NCBI GenBank assembly: GCA_025450555.1
Contig: JANWHF010000179.1
Span: forward strand, 1 to 8,149
Length of the DNA: 8,149 bases
Origin: Tepidisphaeraceae bacterium
GTDB lineage: Bacteria > Planctomycetota > Phycisphaerae > Tepidisphaerales > Tepidisphaeraceae
Reading direction: 5' to 3'
Shown: piece after piece, positions 1 to 5,390 of the stretch
How positions within the stretch are numbered: position 1 is the stretch's first letter
How the letters are laid out: every line of letters begins with the position of its first letter
The notes under the pieces: generated by a model
The model's database searches: none
Seen by the model: only the letters and a program-made list of their open reading frames with translations
What the model was told of the DNA's origin: nothing
Translations under genes and position numbers: made by a program

Positions 1-28
1 CCTCCCCCGCAGAGTACAGCGGGAGAGG
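1..28. other. GC-rich imperfect inverted repeat at the window edge
   Basis: Arms at 1-10 and 19-28 pair over 10 positions with one C/A mismatch around an 8-nt loop. No T-run follows, so it does not look like an ordinary intrinsic terminator. Tandem stop triplets (TGA at 32-34, TAG at 35-37) come just after it. Whether an upstream gene ends here cannot be told from this window. Confidence 0.35.
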
Positions 29-128
29 GAGTGATAGAACCGCGTGGAACCCCCCTTGGCGCGCTGTGCGTTTTGCGGGGCGGGCAAAATCGCGTAGAAT
101 CTCGCTCAACTCCAACCAGGGACGGTCG

Positions 129-1061
129 GTGGAAAATACGTTGCAAGACAGCGCTGGGCATGGATCGCGGGAATATCGGGTCGAGTTGGACATCTACAAC
201 GGCCCGCTCGATCTGCTGCTGTATCTCATCAAGCGCGATGAACTGGACATCTACGACATCCCGATTTCGCGCATCACCGAATCCTATTTGCAATATGTGC
301 AGATGCTTCGGCAGTTGAAGGATGGCACTGGGCTGGATATTAACTTGGCCGGCGAGTTCCTGGTGATGGCGGCGACTCTGATGGAAATCAAGTCGGCCAT
401 GCTGCTGCCCAAAGCGCCGCAGGTGGAGCGCGAAGGCGGAAGCGCGACGGCCGACCTGACCGACCCGCGGGCCGAGCTGGTTCAGCAGCTTCTGGAATAC
501 AAGCGATTCAAGGACACGGCTCACCTCTTGGAACACAAGCAGCGCGAGCATGAGAGCCGATTCGCGCGGTTCCCCGCCTTGCGAGGAGAGCAGTCGGACG
601 AGCCGCCGCCGCTGGATCTGGATGAGGTGCAGATCTGGGATCTGCTGACCGCATTCGATCGGCTGATGAAGGAAGTGGGCACGCGCAAGCCGCGTTATCA
701 CGAAGTCATTTATGACGACACGCCGATCGACCTGCATGCGGCTGATATCGAGGATCGATTAAAACGCGAAAGCAAGCTGACGCTTCGGCAATTGATCATC
801 GGTCGCAAGAGTCGAAGCGAAATGATCGGCGTGTTCCTGGCGCTGCTGGAGCTGATCCGGCAGAAGAAGATTCTGGTGGAGCAGCCGGAGGCCAATGACG
901 AGCTGGATATCATTCCCGCCCCGCCGGAACATCGGCAGACCTACGAAATGGCGTCAATGAATCTCGCTCCTGAGAGCATCGCGACCGAACAACCTGCGGG
1001 AGAACAAATGACCGAAGCCGCGGCGCCGACGGAAACAACGGATCAAACGCATGTGGCATAG
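129..1061 (+). CDS. scpA: Segregation and condensation protein A (ScpA, kleisin)
   Basis: ScpA is the kleisin subunit of the bacterial Smc-ScpAB condensin; it bridges the Smc heads and binds ScpB, acting on the nucleoid. The predicted 310-aa protein shows the family's N-terminal Smc-neck-binding domain at about residues 16-95 (EYRVELDIYNGPLDLLLYLI, then DLLxxxAxLMEIKSxMLLP-like text). A charged middle follows, then a C-terminal winged-helix region at about 200-262 (LTLRQLI, FLALLELIRQKKI). The last ~45 residues are low-complexity, rich in Ala, Glu and Thr. I chose GTG at 129 because AGGGA at 118-122 lies 6 nt upstream; an in-frame GTG at 66 would add 21 unconserved residues. scpB, often the next gene, is absent here. 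The family call is secure; the exact start is less so. Confidence 0.93.
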   Translation: MENTLQDSAGHGSREYRVELDIYNGPLDLLLYLIKRDELDIYDIPISRITESYLQYVQMLRQLKDGTGLDINLAGEFLVMAATLMEIKSAMLLPKAPQVEREGGSATADLTDPRAELVQQLLEYKRFKDTAHLLEHKQREHESRFARFPALRGEQSDEPPPLDLDEVQIWDLLTAFDRLMKEVGTRKPRYHEVIYDDTPIDLHAADIEDRLKRESKLTLRQLIIGRKSRSEMIGVFLALLELIRQKKILVEQPEANDELDIIPAPPEHRQTYEMASMNLAPESIATEQPAGEQMTEAAAPTETTDQTHVA

Positions 1062-1068
1062 CGCGATA

Positions 1069-1126
1069 CGTAGCACAGGCTTCTAGCCTGTGGTTTTAGA
1101 TTCACAGCCTGGAAGGCTGTGCTACG
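1069..1126. repeat. REP/BIME-like paired palindromic element
   Basis: Two perfect 7-bp hairpins stand side by side. The first is CACAGGC/GCCTGTG (1074-1080 and 1086-1092, loop TTCTA). The second is CACAGCC/GGCTGTG (1103-1109 and 1115-1121, loop TGGAA). The unit is enclosed by a 10-bp terminal inverted repeat, CGTAGCACAG at 1069-1078 and CTGTGCTACG at 1117-1126. It fills most of the 79-bp scpA-to-RidA gap and ends 14 nt before the RidA ATG. This architecture is typical of dispersed extragenic palindromes mobilised by REP-associated tyrosine transposases. Only one copy is visible here, so the repeat status is inferred. Confidence 0.75.
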
Positions 1127-1140
1127 ACAGGCGAGAGATC

Positions 1141-1599
1141 ATGGGACTTCAAGAAAAACTAAAATCGCTTGGCATTGAATTGCAGCCGGTATCGGGGCCA
1201 TTCGGCGCTTACGTGCCGGCCAAGCGCGTCGGGAATCTGATCTACGTTGCCGGGCAGCTTCCGATCAAGGATGGCAAGCTGCTGGCCAGCGGGCAAGTCC
1301 CTTCGCGCTGCTCGATCGATCAGGCGCGGCTTGCCGCGCGACAATGTGTTTTTAATGCCCTATCAGCCGTCCTGGCGATTGAAGGAAATCTGAACAGCCT
1401 GGAAGGCGTGGTGCGAGTCGGAGCGTTCGTTAATTCCGATACCAGCTTCACCGAGCAGCCGAAGGTCGCCAACGGCGCCAGTGAACTGCTGCTGGAACTT
1501 TTTGGTGACAGCGGAAAACACGCGCGTGCCGCCGTCGGGGTTAATACGCTTCCGCTGGACACGGCAGTTGAGATCGAATTCATATTCCAAACCCGATGA
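1141..1599 (+). CDS. RidA/YjgF/YER057c/UK114-family protein (long ~150-aa subgroup)
   Basis: RidA-family enzymes are small trimeric cytosolic proteins. The founding members hydrolyse reactive enamine/imine intermediates such as 2-aminoacrylate released by PLP enzymes. This 152-aa protein has the layout of the longer subgroup: an N-terminal helix (GLQEKLKSLGIEL), then a conserved segment at about 24-40 (YVPAKRVGNLIYVAGQLP), and VNSDTSFTEQPKVANGAS at about 98-114. The signature HARAAVGVNTLPLDTAVEIE ends at 146. Arg129 aligns with the catalytic arginine of RidA, and Glu144/Glu146 with the conserved VEIE. I chose ATG at 1141, with a weak purine-rich site (AGGCGAGAG) just upstream. An in-frame GTG at 1090 would translate through the palindromic element and is unlikely. 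The actual substrate of this subgroup is not known from the sequence. Confidence 0.9.
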   Translation: MGLQEKLKSLGIELQPVSGPFGAYVPAKRVGNLIYVAGQLPIKDGKLLASGQVPSRCSIDQARLAARQCVFNALSAVLAIEGNLNSLEGVVRVGAFVNSDTSFTEQPKVANGASELLLELFGDSGKHARAAVGVNTLPLDTAVEIEFIFQTR

Positions 1600-1623
1600 T
1601 GAGCGTATGGATTCTCAAGTTTA

Positions 1624-1642
1624 GCGGGTGGGCTTGCCCGCC
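1624..1642. repeat. Second extragenic hairpin, distinct REP-like family
   Basis: GGTGGGC (1627-1633) pairs with GCCCGCC (1636-1642) over 7 positions including one G·T; in practice this gives a CTTG tetraloop. The text GCGGGTGGGCTTGCCCGCC resembles dispersed extragenic palindromes seen in GC-rich environmental genomes. It lies 24 bp after the RidA stop, so it could also act as an mRNA 3'-end structure. There is no T-run. Confidence 0.45.
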
Positions 1643-1654
1643 GTTGCGCGCCGC

Positions 1655-1664
1655 CATTTAAATG
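1655..1664. other. AT-rich perfect palindrome CATTTAAATG
   Basis: This 10-bp perfect palindrome lies in a locally AT-rich stretch about 50 bp before the GNAT gene. It could be an operator half or chance. No convincing -35/-10 pair was found around it. Confidence 0.3.
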
Positions 1665-1712
1665 CAGAGTGCCTATCATTTCCTGGGCTGATTGAATACT
1701 GCTCCATCCACG

Positions 1713-2246
1713 ATGATCCGAACCACGACCATTTTTGATGTTCCCCGCATCCAGGAGATCATCAACAGCCACGCCGAGCTGGGAAAAATGCTGTTCAAGA
1801 GCTATGCGCAGCTCTACGAAGACCTGCGCGATTTTGGCGTGTGTGAGCGCGACGGACAGATCGTCGGGTGCGTTGCGCTGACCGTAATCTGGGCCGACCT
1901 TGCGGAAGTGCGCTCGCTGGCAGTGGACAACCGCTTTCGCGGCCAGGGCATCGGGCGCGAATTAGTGGAATGGGCGGTGGAAGAAGCGCGTCGGCTCAGG
2001 GTACCCAGGCTGATGTCGTTGACCTATGAGCAGGCATTTTTTGAAAAGCTGGGATTCTCGGTCGTTGCCAAGGAGACGCTGCCGCTGAAGGTGTGGAGCG
2101 ATTGCGTGCGGTGCCCGAAGCGCGATGGCTGCGATGAGATCGCGATGGTGCGCGTGCTGCCGGATGTGGCCGACAGCAATCAGCCCCCGGCGCCGCCAAC
2201 GCCGCGTGGGGTAAGCATTCCGGTGCTGGAATCGCTGGACGAGTAG
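1713..2246 (+). CDS. GNAT N-acetyltransferase, amino-acid N-acetyltransferase (ArgA/NAGS)-like
   Basis: This protein probably transfers acetyl from acetyl-CoA to an amine. The 177-aa sequence has the GNAT fold landmarks. There is an N-terminal strand-helix (MIRTTTIFDVPRIQEIIN), then VGCVALTVIWADLAEVRSLAV at about 51-71. The acetyl-CoA loop R76-x-x-G79-x-G81 (RGQGIG) follows, then LTYEQAFFEKLGF at 103-115. The segment WADLAEVRSLAV resembles short stand-alone N-acetylglutamate synthases such as the Mycobacterium Rv2747 type, so a role in arginine synthesis is possible but unproven. After the fold comes a Cys cluster, C131-x2-C134-x5-C140 (CVRCPKRDGC), then DEIAM and a Pro-rich tail. I chose ATG at 1713 because the domain begins there; no good Shine-Dalgarno is visible, and an in-frame TTG lies at 1692. 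Confidence 0.87.
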   Translation: MIRTTTIFDVPRIQEIINSHAELGKMLFKSYAQLYEDLRDFGVCERDGQIVGCVALTVIWADLAEVRSLAVDNRFRGQGIGRELVEWAVEEARRLRVPRLMSLTYEQAFFEKLGFSVVAKETLPLKVWSDCVRCPKRDGCDEIAMVRVLPDVADSNQPPAPPTPRGVSIPVLESLDE

Positions 2247-2446
2247 AATTCAATCGGACATTCCGGCAGTATCAGCATTATCGGACCATAGCAACATTCT
2301 GTAATCGTCAGGTTCGGCCTCAGCCTTCCCAGTTTTACGCCTGGCACGCGATTTTGGAATCAAATTAATAATTCCGGGGTTCGCGCCGGTTTGAATCGAG
2401 AGATAGGATTCCGCGAACTGTCTTCTTGCGGGAGTGGTGTCGCTCG

Positions 2447-2857
2447 GTGGAAAGCACGTCGCTTCAGGAATCTTCAGTCTCATCGCGCATCCTGATCGTC
2501 GAGGACGACCGGGCGAGCCGAATGGCCATGGAAGCGCTGCTTCGTCTTTCAGGCTTTGCGGTGCTGCCCGCTTCGAGCGTAGCGGAGGGGATGGGACTGC
2601 TGGCGCAGAATCCAAACTGCATCATCCTGGATCTGATGCTGCCGGACGGAAATGGCGCTGAGATCCTGGCGCATGTTCGAAATAATCGGCTTCCGATGCG
2701 AATCGTGGTGACGACTGGCGCCATTGAATGGCAGAAGATGCTCGGCGCATCACCGATGCCGCCGGATTTAATTCTTCAGAAGCCGGTGGACTTCAAGGAA
2801 ATACTCCGTTGGCTCGAACGCCATTGCAAAAGCACTTCCCCTTCCACTGGTGCATGA
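2447..2857 (+). CDS. Stand-alone response-regulator receiver (REC) domain protein
   Basis: This is a phosphoacceptor receiver domain without a fused output domain, so it presumably relays a signal by protein contact. In the 136-aa protein the acidic pocket is E19-D20-D21 (RILIVEDD), the phosphoacceptor is D62 (IILDLMLPDGNG), the switch Thr is T89 or T90 (VVTTGA), and the invariant Lys is K112 (LQKPVD). All key positions are intact, so it should be phosphorylatable. The first ~13 residues are Ser-rich and outside the domain. GTG at 2447 is chosen; GGGAG at 2430-2434 is rather far (12 nt), and TTG at 2426 is an alternative start. It stands ~200 bp after the GNAT gene and faces the flagellin gene tail to tail. 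No histidine kinase is nearby and a chemotaxis role is only a guess. Confidence 0.88.
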   Translation: MESTSLQESSVSSRILIVEDDRASRMAMEALLRLSGFAVLPASSVAEGMGLLAQNPNCIILDLMLPDGNGAEILAHVRNNRLPMRIVVTTGAIEWQKMLGASPMPPDLILQKPVDFKEILRWLERHCKSTSPSTGA

Positions 2858-2897
2858 TTAATACATCTCGCTACGAGCTTCTCAATTCATATTTGCT

Positions 2898-4331
2898 TTA
2901 GTGACCTTGCAGGAGCGAAAGCACGCTCTGCGGCGTCGAGTTGGCTGTCGCCAGGACACTGGTGCCGGCCGAGACAAGGATCTGGGCACGGGTCATGTTG
3001 GCGGTTTCCTGGGCAAAGTTGGCATCCTCAATCGAGCTTTCGCTGGACGTAACGTTCTGAATAGCGACGTTCAGCGAATTCATGTTTGTTTCGAGCGTGT
3101 TCTTCTGGAACGCGCCGAGCCGGCCCGCCATCACGCTGATTTGTGTAATGGCTTCGTCGATGATCTGCGAAGCCGTCGCTGCTTTGCCGCTGGCCAGGCT
3201 CGCGGTGCCGCCCGTGATCGTGTCGCTGAGGAAGCCGAGCGAAGAATCGCCCAAATGGCTCGCTGCGACGGACTGGATTCCGATGCTGACCTGCTCATTA
3301 GACGAGACCGCCGCGCCGAGTTGGAACATGGCTCCGCCGCCGGTGATGGTGAAGGCGGTGTTGCCCGCGCCGAACTTCTGGCTGAGGGTCATGTCCATAT
3401 CCAGCGCGCCGGTGTTGACCGACAGGTTCAGACCGTCACCGACCACCTGTGTTCCGTTGACCGTCGCGACCGCATCGCGTCCCACGGCTCGCTCGACCTG
3501 GGCGCCGCTTGCATTGACGGTGCCGAATGTACCTTTGAGCGCGACCACGGAAACGAAATTCTTCGACCCGTAGCCGGAGCTGTGGAAGGTAATGCCGCTG
3601 GTGACATTGCCGGGCGTATTCATCGTGGCGGTGACGCCCGTGCTGTCATTGAGGCTGTTAATGGCAAAGGCGATGGCCGAGACCGATGTTCCGCTGGTGA
3701 AGCTGAGGGTCTGAACGCCTTCGCTTCCGGTGATCTGGAGCGTGACCGAGCTGGTGATGGCGCTGCTCTTGAACGCCAGGCCGGCGGTTTGGGCGCTGGT
3801 GATCACGTTGATCTTCACCGGCATGGTCGGCTGCGTGCCGAAGTTGGCCTGGTGAATCCCCAGCGAGCTGATCTGGGTGGTATTCACGCCGCTCGTCAGG
3901 TAATCGAGGTTGCCGTTGATGAGCTGCAGGCCGGCAAAGGTCGTGCTGTTGGCGATGCGCGTGATGCTTTCGACCGAGGAGTCGAGCTGCAACTGATTGG
4001 CGGCGATTTCGGCCGGCGACATCGCACCACTGTTGGCTGCCTGCACCGTCAGCTGCTTCATGTTGATCAGCAGCGACGAGATTTCGTTGAGCGCGCCTTC
4101 GGCAGTCGAGATGACGTTGTTGGCCTGCTGAGAGTTGCTGACGGCGGAATTGAGGCCCGCGATTTCGCTCTTGAGCGATTCGCTGGCAATCAGCCCCGCC
4201 GGATCATCGGCGCCGCTGTTGATGCGAAGGCCGGTGGACAGGCGTTGCAGGGTGTTGCTCAACGTCTGCTGCGATCGCGCCAGCCCGAGCTGGGCGGTGA
4301 GCGAAGAGACGTTGGTATTGATACGCGACAT
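2898..4331 (-). CDS. fliC: Flagellin (filament subunit)
   Basis: This is the filament protein, exported unfolded by the flagellar type III apparatus. Of 477 aa, the conserved D0/D1 N-terminal region spans about 1-145 (MSRINTNVSSL, LSTGLRINSG, DDPAGLIASESL, ISTAEGALNE). The C-terminal D1/D0 region spans about 385-477 (GRLGAFQKNTLETNM, IEDANFAQETANMTRAQIL, TPQSVLSLLQ). The middle (~150-380) is the surface-exposed insert. It contains a flagellin-IN-type segment at about 194-238 and a GGGAMFQLG block at 331-339 that I associate with planctomycete flagellins. There is no cysteine, as is usual for flagellins. The ATG start is fixed by conserved MSRIN and by GGAGG at 4338-4342, 6 nt upstream. That site lies inside a hairpin (see 4333-4350). 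It is the last gene of the flgK-flgL-fliW-csrA-fliC run, 192 bp after csrA. Confidence 0.97.
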   Translation of the reverse strand: MSRINTNVSSLTAQLGLARSQQTLSNTLQRLSTGLRINSGADDPAGLIASESLKSEIAGLNSAVSNSQQANNVISTAEGALNEISSLLINMKQLTVQAANSGAMSPAEIAANQLQLDSSVESITRIANSTTFAGLQLINGNLDYLTSGVNTTQISSLGIHQANFGTQPTMPVKINVITSAQTAGLAFKSSAITSSVTLQITGSEGVQTLSFTSGTSVSAIAFAINSLNDSTGVTATMNTPGNVTSGITFHSSGYGSKNFVSVVALKGTFGTVNASGAQVERAVGRDAVATVNGTQVVGDGLNLSVNTGALDMDMTLSQKFGAGNTAFTITGGGAMFQLGAAVSSNEQVSIGIQSVAASHLGDSSLGFLSDTITGGTASLASGKAATASQIIDEAITQISVMAGRLGAFQKNTLETNMNSLNVAIQNVTSSESSIEDANFAQETANMTRAQILVSAGTSVLATANSTPQSVLSLLQGH

Positions 4332-4332
4332 G

Positions 4333-4350
4333 ACAATCCTCCATGATTGT
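4333..4350 (-). promoter_or_regulatory. Predicted CsrA-binding hairpin over the flagellin ribosome-binding site
   Basis: In the mRNA sense the stem ACAAUC/GAUUGU (6 perfect base pairs) encloses the hexaloop AUGGAG, followed by one C and then the flagellin AUG. The core UC-AUGGAG-GA fits the published RsmE/CsrA consensus (A/U)CANGGANG(U/A) at every position, and the loop GGAG is also the Shine-Dalgarno. CsrA binding here would block 30S entry. The csrA and fliW genes lie immediately upstream, which fits FliW-CsrA control of flagellin. Binding itself is inferred. Confidence 0.8.
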
Positions 4351-4355
4351 TTCGC

Positions 4356-4366
4356 CCGGTTTCCGG
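4356..4366 (-). other. Short GGAAA hairpin, possible second CsrA contact in the flagellin leader
   Basis: In the mRNA sense CCGG-AAA-CCGG gives 4 base pairs with the GGA straddling stem and loop. Its GGA (4362-4364) is 22 nt upstream of the GGA at the Shine-Dalgarno, a spacing that one CsrA dimer can bridge. The stem is short and the GG is paired, so this is a weak candidate. Confidence 0.35.
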
Positions 4367-4399
4367 CCCGATCGGCCAGCGTTCAACGACCCGGACGTT

Positions 4400-4416
4400 G
4401 CCCCAGCTCAAGGGGC
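4400..4416 (-). other. 5-bp GC hairpin in the flagellin leader
   Basis: In the mRNA sense GCCCC pairs with GGGGC around the 7-nt loop UUGAGCU. There is no U-tract after it, so it is more likely a leader structure than an intrinsic terminator. Confidence 0.35.
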
Positions 4417-4431
4417 TTGCGAATTTCGTAG

Positions 4432-4475
4432 CGAATCGCGGAACCGGCACAGATCAATCCGGTTGTCGCGATTCG
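4432..4475. repeat. Long inverted repeat between csrA and flagellin
   Basis: CGAATCGCG (4432-4440) pairs with CGCGATTCG (4467-4475) over 9 bp. Inside this, AACCGG (4442-4447) pairs with CCGGTT (4459-4464), leaving an 11-nt loop and a small 1x2 bulge: 15 paired positions in 44 nt. It begins 48 nt after the csrA stop. No T-run follows on either strand. Candidate roles are a 3'-end or processing structure for the fliW-csrA message, or part of a long flagellin leader. Confidence 0.65.
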
Positions 4476-4523
4476 GCGCCGGCCGCCGACAGGCCCTCCA
4501 AAGGCCGCGGCGACAGCGGACGC

Positions 4524-4784
4524 CTACTTCTTCTCTTCCTTGGGTTGTTGTGGATTCTTCGGAGGCGTAACCTTTCCAAGACCCGAAAGGTCCTCGGGTT
4601 TCACCTGCGCCGCCGCGCGGTTTTCGCGGCGAATCGCATCGTAAACTTCCTTGCGATGAACGCTGATCTCTTTGGGAGCGTTGATCCCGAGGCGAACTTT
4701 GTCGCCGCGAATATCCACGACGGTGACTTCAATATTGTCACCGATCATGATCGTCTCGTCGCGCTGCCTGGACAGTACCAACAT
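4524..4784 (-). CDS. csrA: Carbon storage regulator / translational repressor CsrA
   Basis: CsrA is a small dimeric RNA-binding protein that recognises GGA in hairpin loops and blocks or reshapes translation. The 86-aa protein begins MLVLSRQRDETIMIGD. The RNA-contact residues keep the E. coli numbering: L4, R6, V42 and R44 (ISVHRKEVYDAI). The core ends near residue 57. The remaining ~29 residues are a longer tail than in E. coli (61 aa), Pro/Gln-rich and ending in a Lys/Glu run. In Bacillus the CsrA C-terminal extension takes part in FliW contact, so the tail may matter here. ATG at 4784 has a strong site, AAGGAG at 4791-4796, 6 nt away; that GGA could itself be bound by CsrA. It follows fliW by 151 bp and precedes flagellin. 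Confidence 0.97.
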   Translation of the reverse strand: MLVLSRQRDETIMIGDNIEVTVVDIRGDKVRLGINAPKEISVHRKEVYDAIRRENRAAAQVKPEDLSGLGKVTPPKNPQQPKEEKK

Positions 4785-4825
4785 GGCTGGCTCCTTCCTG
4801 GGTGACTCAGGACGGCATCGCCGGG

Positions 4826-4843
4826 GATTTCGTCGTCGAAATC
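4826..4843. other. Perfect 7-bp hairpin upstream of csrA
   Basis: GATTTCG (4826-4832) and CGAAATC (4837-4843) flank a 4-nt loop, about 40 nt upstream of the csrA start. The function is unknown; it may space or present the GGA sites in the csrA leader. Confidence 0.4.
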
Positions 4844-4866
4844 GCCCGTCATCGACGCAGTCCGAA

Positions 4867-4890
4867 CGCCGCGACATCCATGCCGCGACG
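4867..4890 (-). promoter_or_regulatory. Predicted CsrA-binding hairpin in the csrA leader
   Basis: In the mRNA sense the arms CGUCGCGGC and GUCGCGGCG form 9 pairs, two of them G·U, closing on the hexaloop AUGGAU. The core C-AUGGAU-G-U fits the ANGGAN hexaloop closed by C-G; only the next base outward departs from the consensus (G in place of A/U). It lies 83 nt or more upstream of the csrA AUG, between fliW and csrA. It could serve autoregulation together with the GGA of the csrA Shine-Dalgarno. Confidence 0.65.
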
Positions 4891-4916
4891 CGCCAGGGCC
4901 CAAAGGCCTTTGGCGC
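4890..4916. repeat. Nested palindromes after fliW
   Basis: A perfect 14-bp palindrome, CCAAAGGCCTTTGG (4900-4913), lies within a wider inverted repeat GCGCCA/TGGCGC (4890-4895 and 4911-4916). It starts 19 nt after the fliW stop on the - strand. No U-tract follows. It could be a processing site, a weak terminator or a protein-binding palindrome. Confidence 0.5.
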
Positions 4917-4935
4917 CTGAACCCGTAGCGGTCGA

Positions 4936-5385
4936 TCAGGCCGACTTGGCCAGTGGCACGTCTGCCGCAAGCCGCAGGAGCGGTTGCCGCGTCGTCCACT
5001 TCTTTTCCGTCAACACCACCTGCATTCCCAGGCGTGTTTCGGCATTGACCGCGATGGGGCCCAGGAGGTTTCCCGTGAGCCATTCGCCAACCTTGTTGCA
5101 GATCACAAAAATCTGAAGCGACTGCTCGTTTTCCAGGCGGATTTCCTGGCGCTGCTCTTCGCGAAGCGCGACGCCATATTCCCGGAAAAAGATGGTCGGG
5201 TCGGCAACGATGAACGCGACGTTCGGATCGTCCACCGACTGAAGCCAGAAGAAGTAGTTTTCCGTTCCGGTCTGAACGAGCGCGAAGCGCGTGTGCTGGG
5301 GAAAGCCCAGCATCCCGGAGGGGAAAGTCATGATGCGATCGTCATCGACGTTAACGATTCCGAAACGCGTGGTCTGGATCTCCAT
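4936..5385 (-). CDS. fliW: Flagellar assembly factor FliW
   Basis: FliW binds flagellin in the cytoplasm and, when free, sequesters CsrA, so that flagellin is translated only when secretion keeps up. The 149-aa protein shows the family text: an N-terminal strand MEIQTTRFGIVNV, the TFPSGMLGF motif at 20-28, FFWLQSVDDPNVAFIVADP at 45-63, and NLLGPIAVNAETRLGMQVVL at 106-125. The length is typical. ATG at 5385 is chosen because the fold begins there and GGAG at 5391-5394 is 5 nt upstream; further upstream the frame runs through structured leader. It sits 257 bp after flgL, behind a sigma-54-type promoter, and is followed by csrA. Confidence 0.96.
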   Translation of the reverse strand: MEIQTTRFGIVNVDDDRIMTFPSGMLGFPQHTRFALVQTGTENYFFWLQSVDDPNVAFIVADPTIFFREYGVALREEQRQEIRLENEQSLQIFVICNKVGEWLTGNLLGPIAVNAETRLGMQVVLTEKKWTTRQPLLRLAADVPLAKSA

Positions 5386-5390
5386 TGGAA

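Noticed and set aside
31..318. Open frame overlapping the start of scpA in another frame
   Set aside because: Most of it lies under the conserved ScpA N-terminus; composition is Ser/Arg/Cys-rich and unlike a real protein.
2342..2358. Sigma-54-like text TGGCACGCGATTTTGGA before the receiver gene
   Set aside because: The -24 half is good, but the -12 half lacks GC at the required spacing (TTGG, shifted by one), so I do not call a promoter.
2250..2483. Antisense open frame (77 aa from an ATG at 2483) ending 3 bp past the GNAT stop, with a passable AGGA site
   Set aside because: It overlaps the start of the well-supported receiver gene, has no recognisable domain and is short; chance in a GC-rich region is more likely.
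2867..2877. CTCG-CTA-CGAG hairpin in the receiver/flagellin convergent gap
   Set aside because: Only 4 base pairs and no adjacent T-run on either strand; too weak to call a bidirectional terminator.
2901..4346. Long open frame (481 codons) on the + strand opposite flagellin
   Set aside because: The translation is Arg/Gly/Asp-rich without domain character, typical of a shadow frame over a codon-biased gene; flagellin on the other strand is certain.
4369..4376. GCCGATCG on the - strand, like a sigma-28 -10 element, before flagellin
   Set aside because: No TAAA-type -35 element stands 15 nt upstream, and the match is partly a CCGATCGG palindrome.
4347..4805. + strand open frame over csrA and its 3' gap
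   Set aside because: Shadow of csrA; no Shine-Dalgarno or domain.
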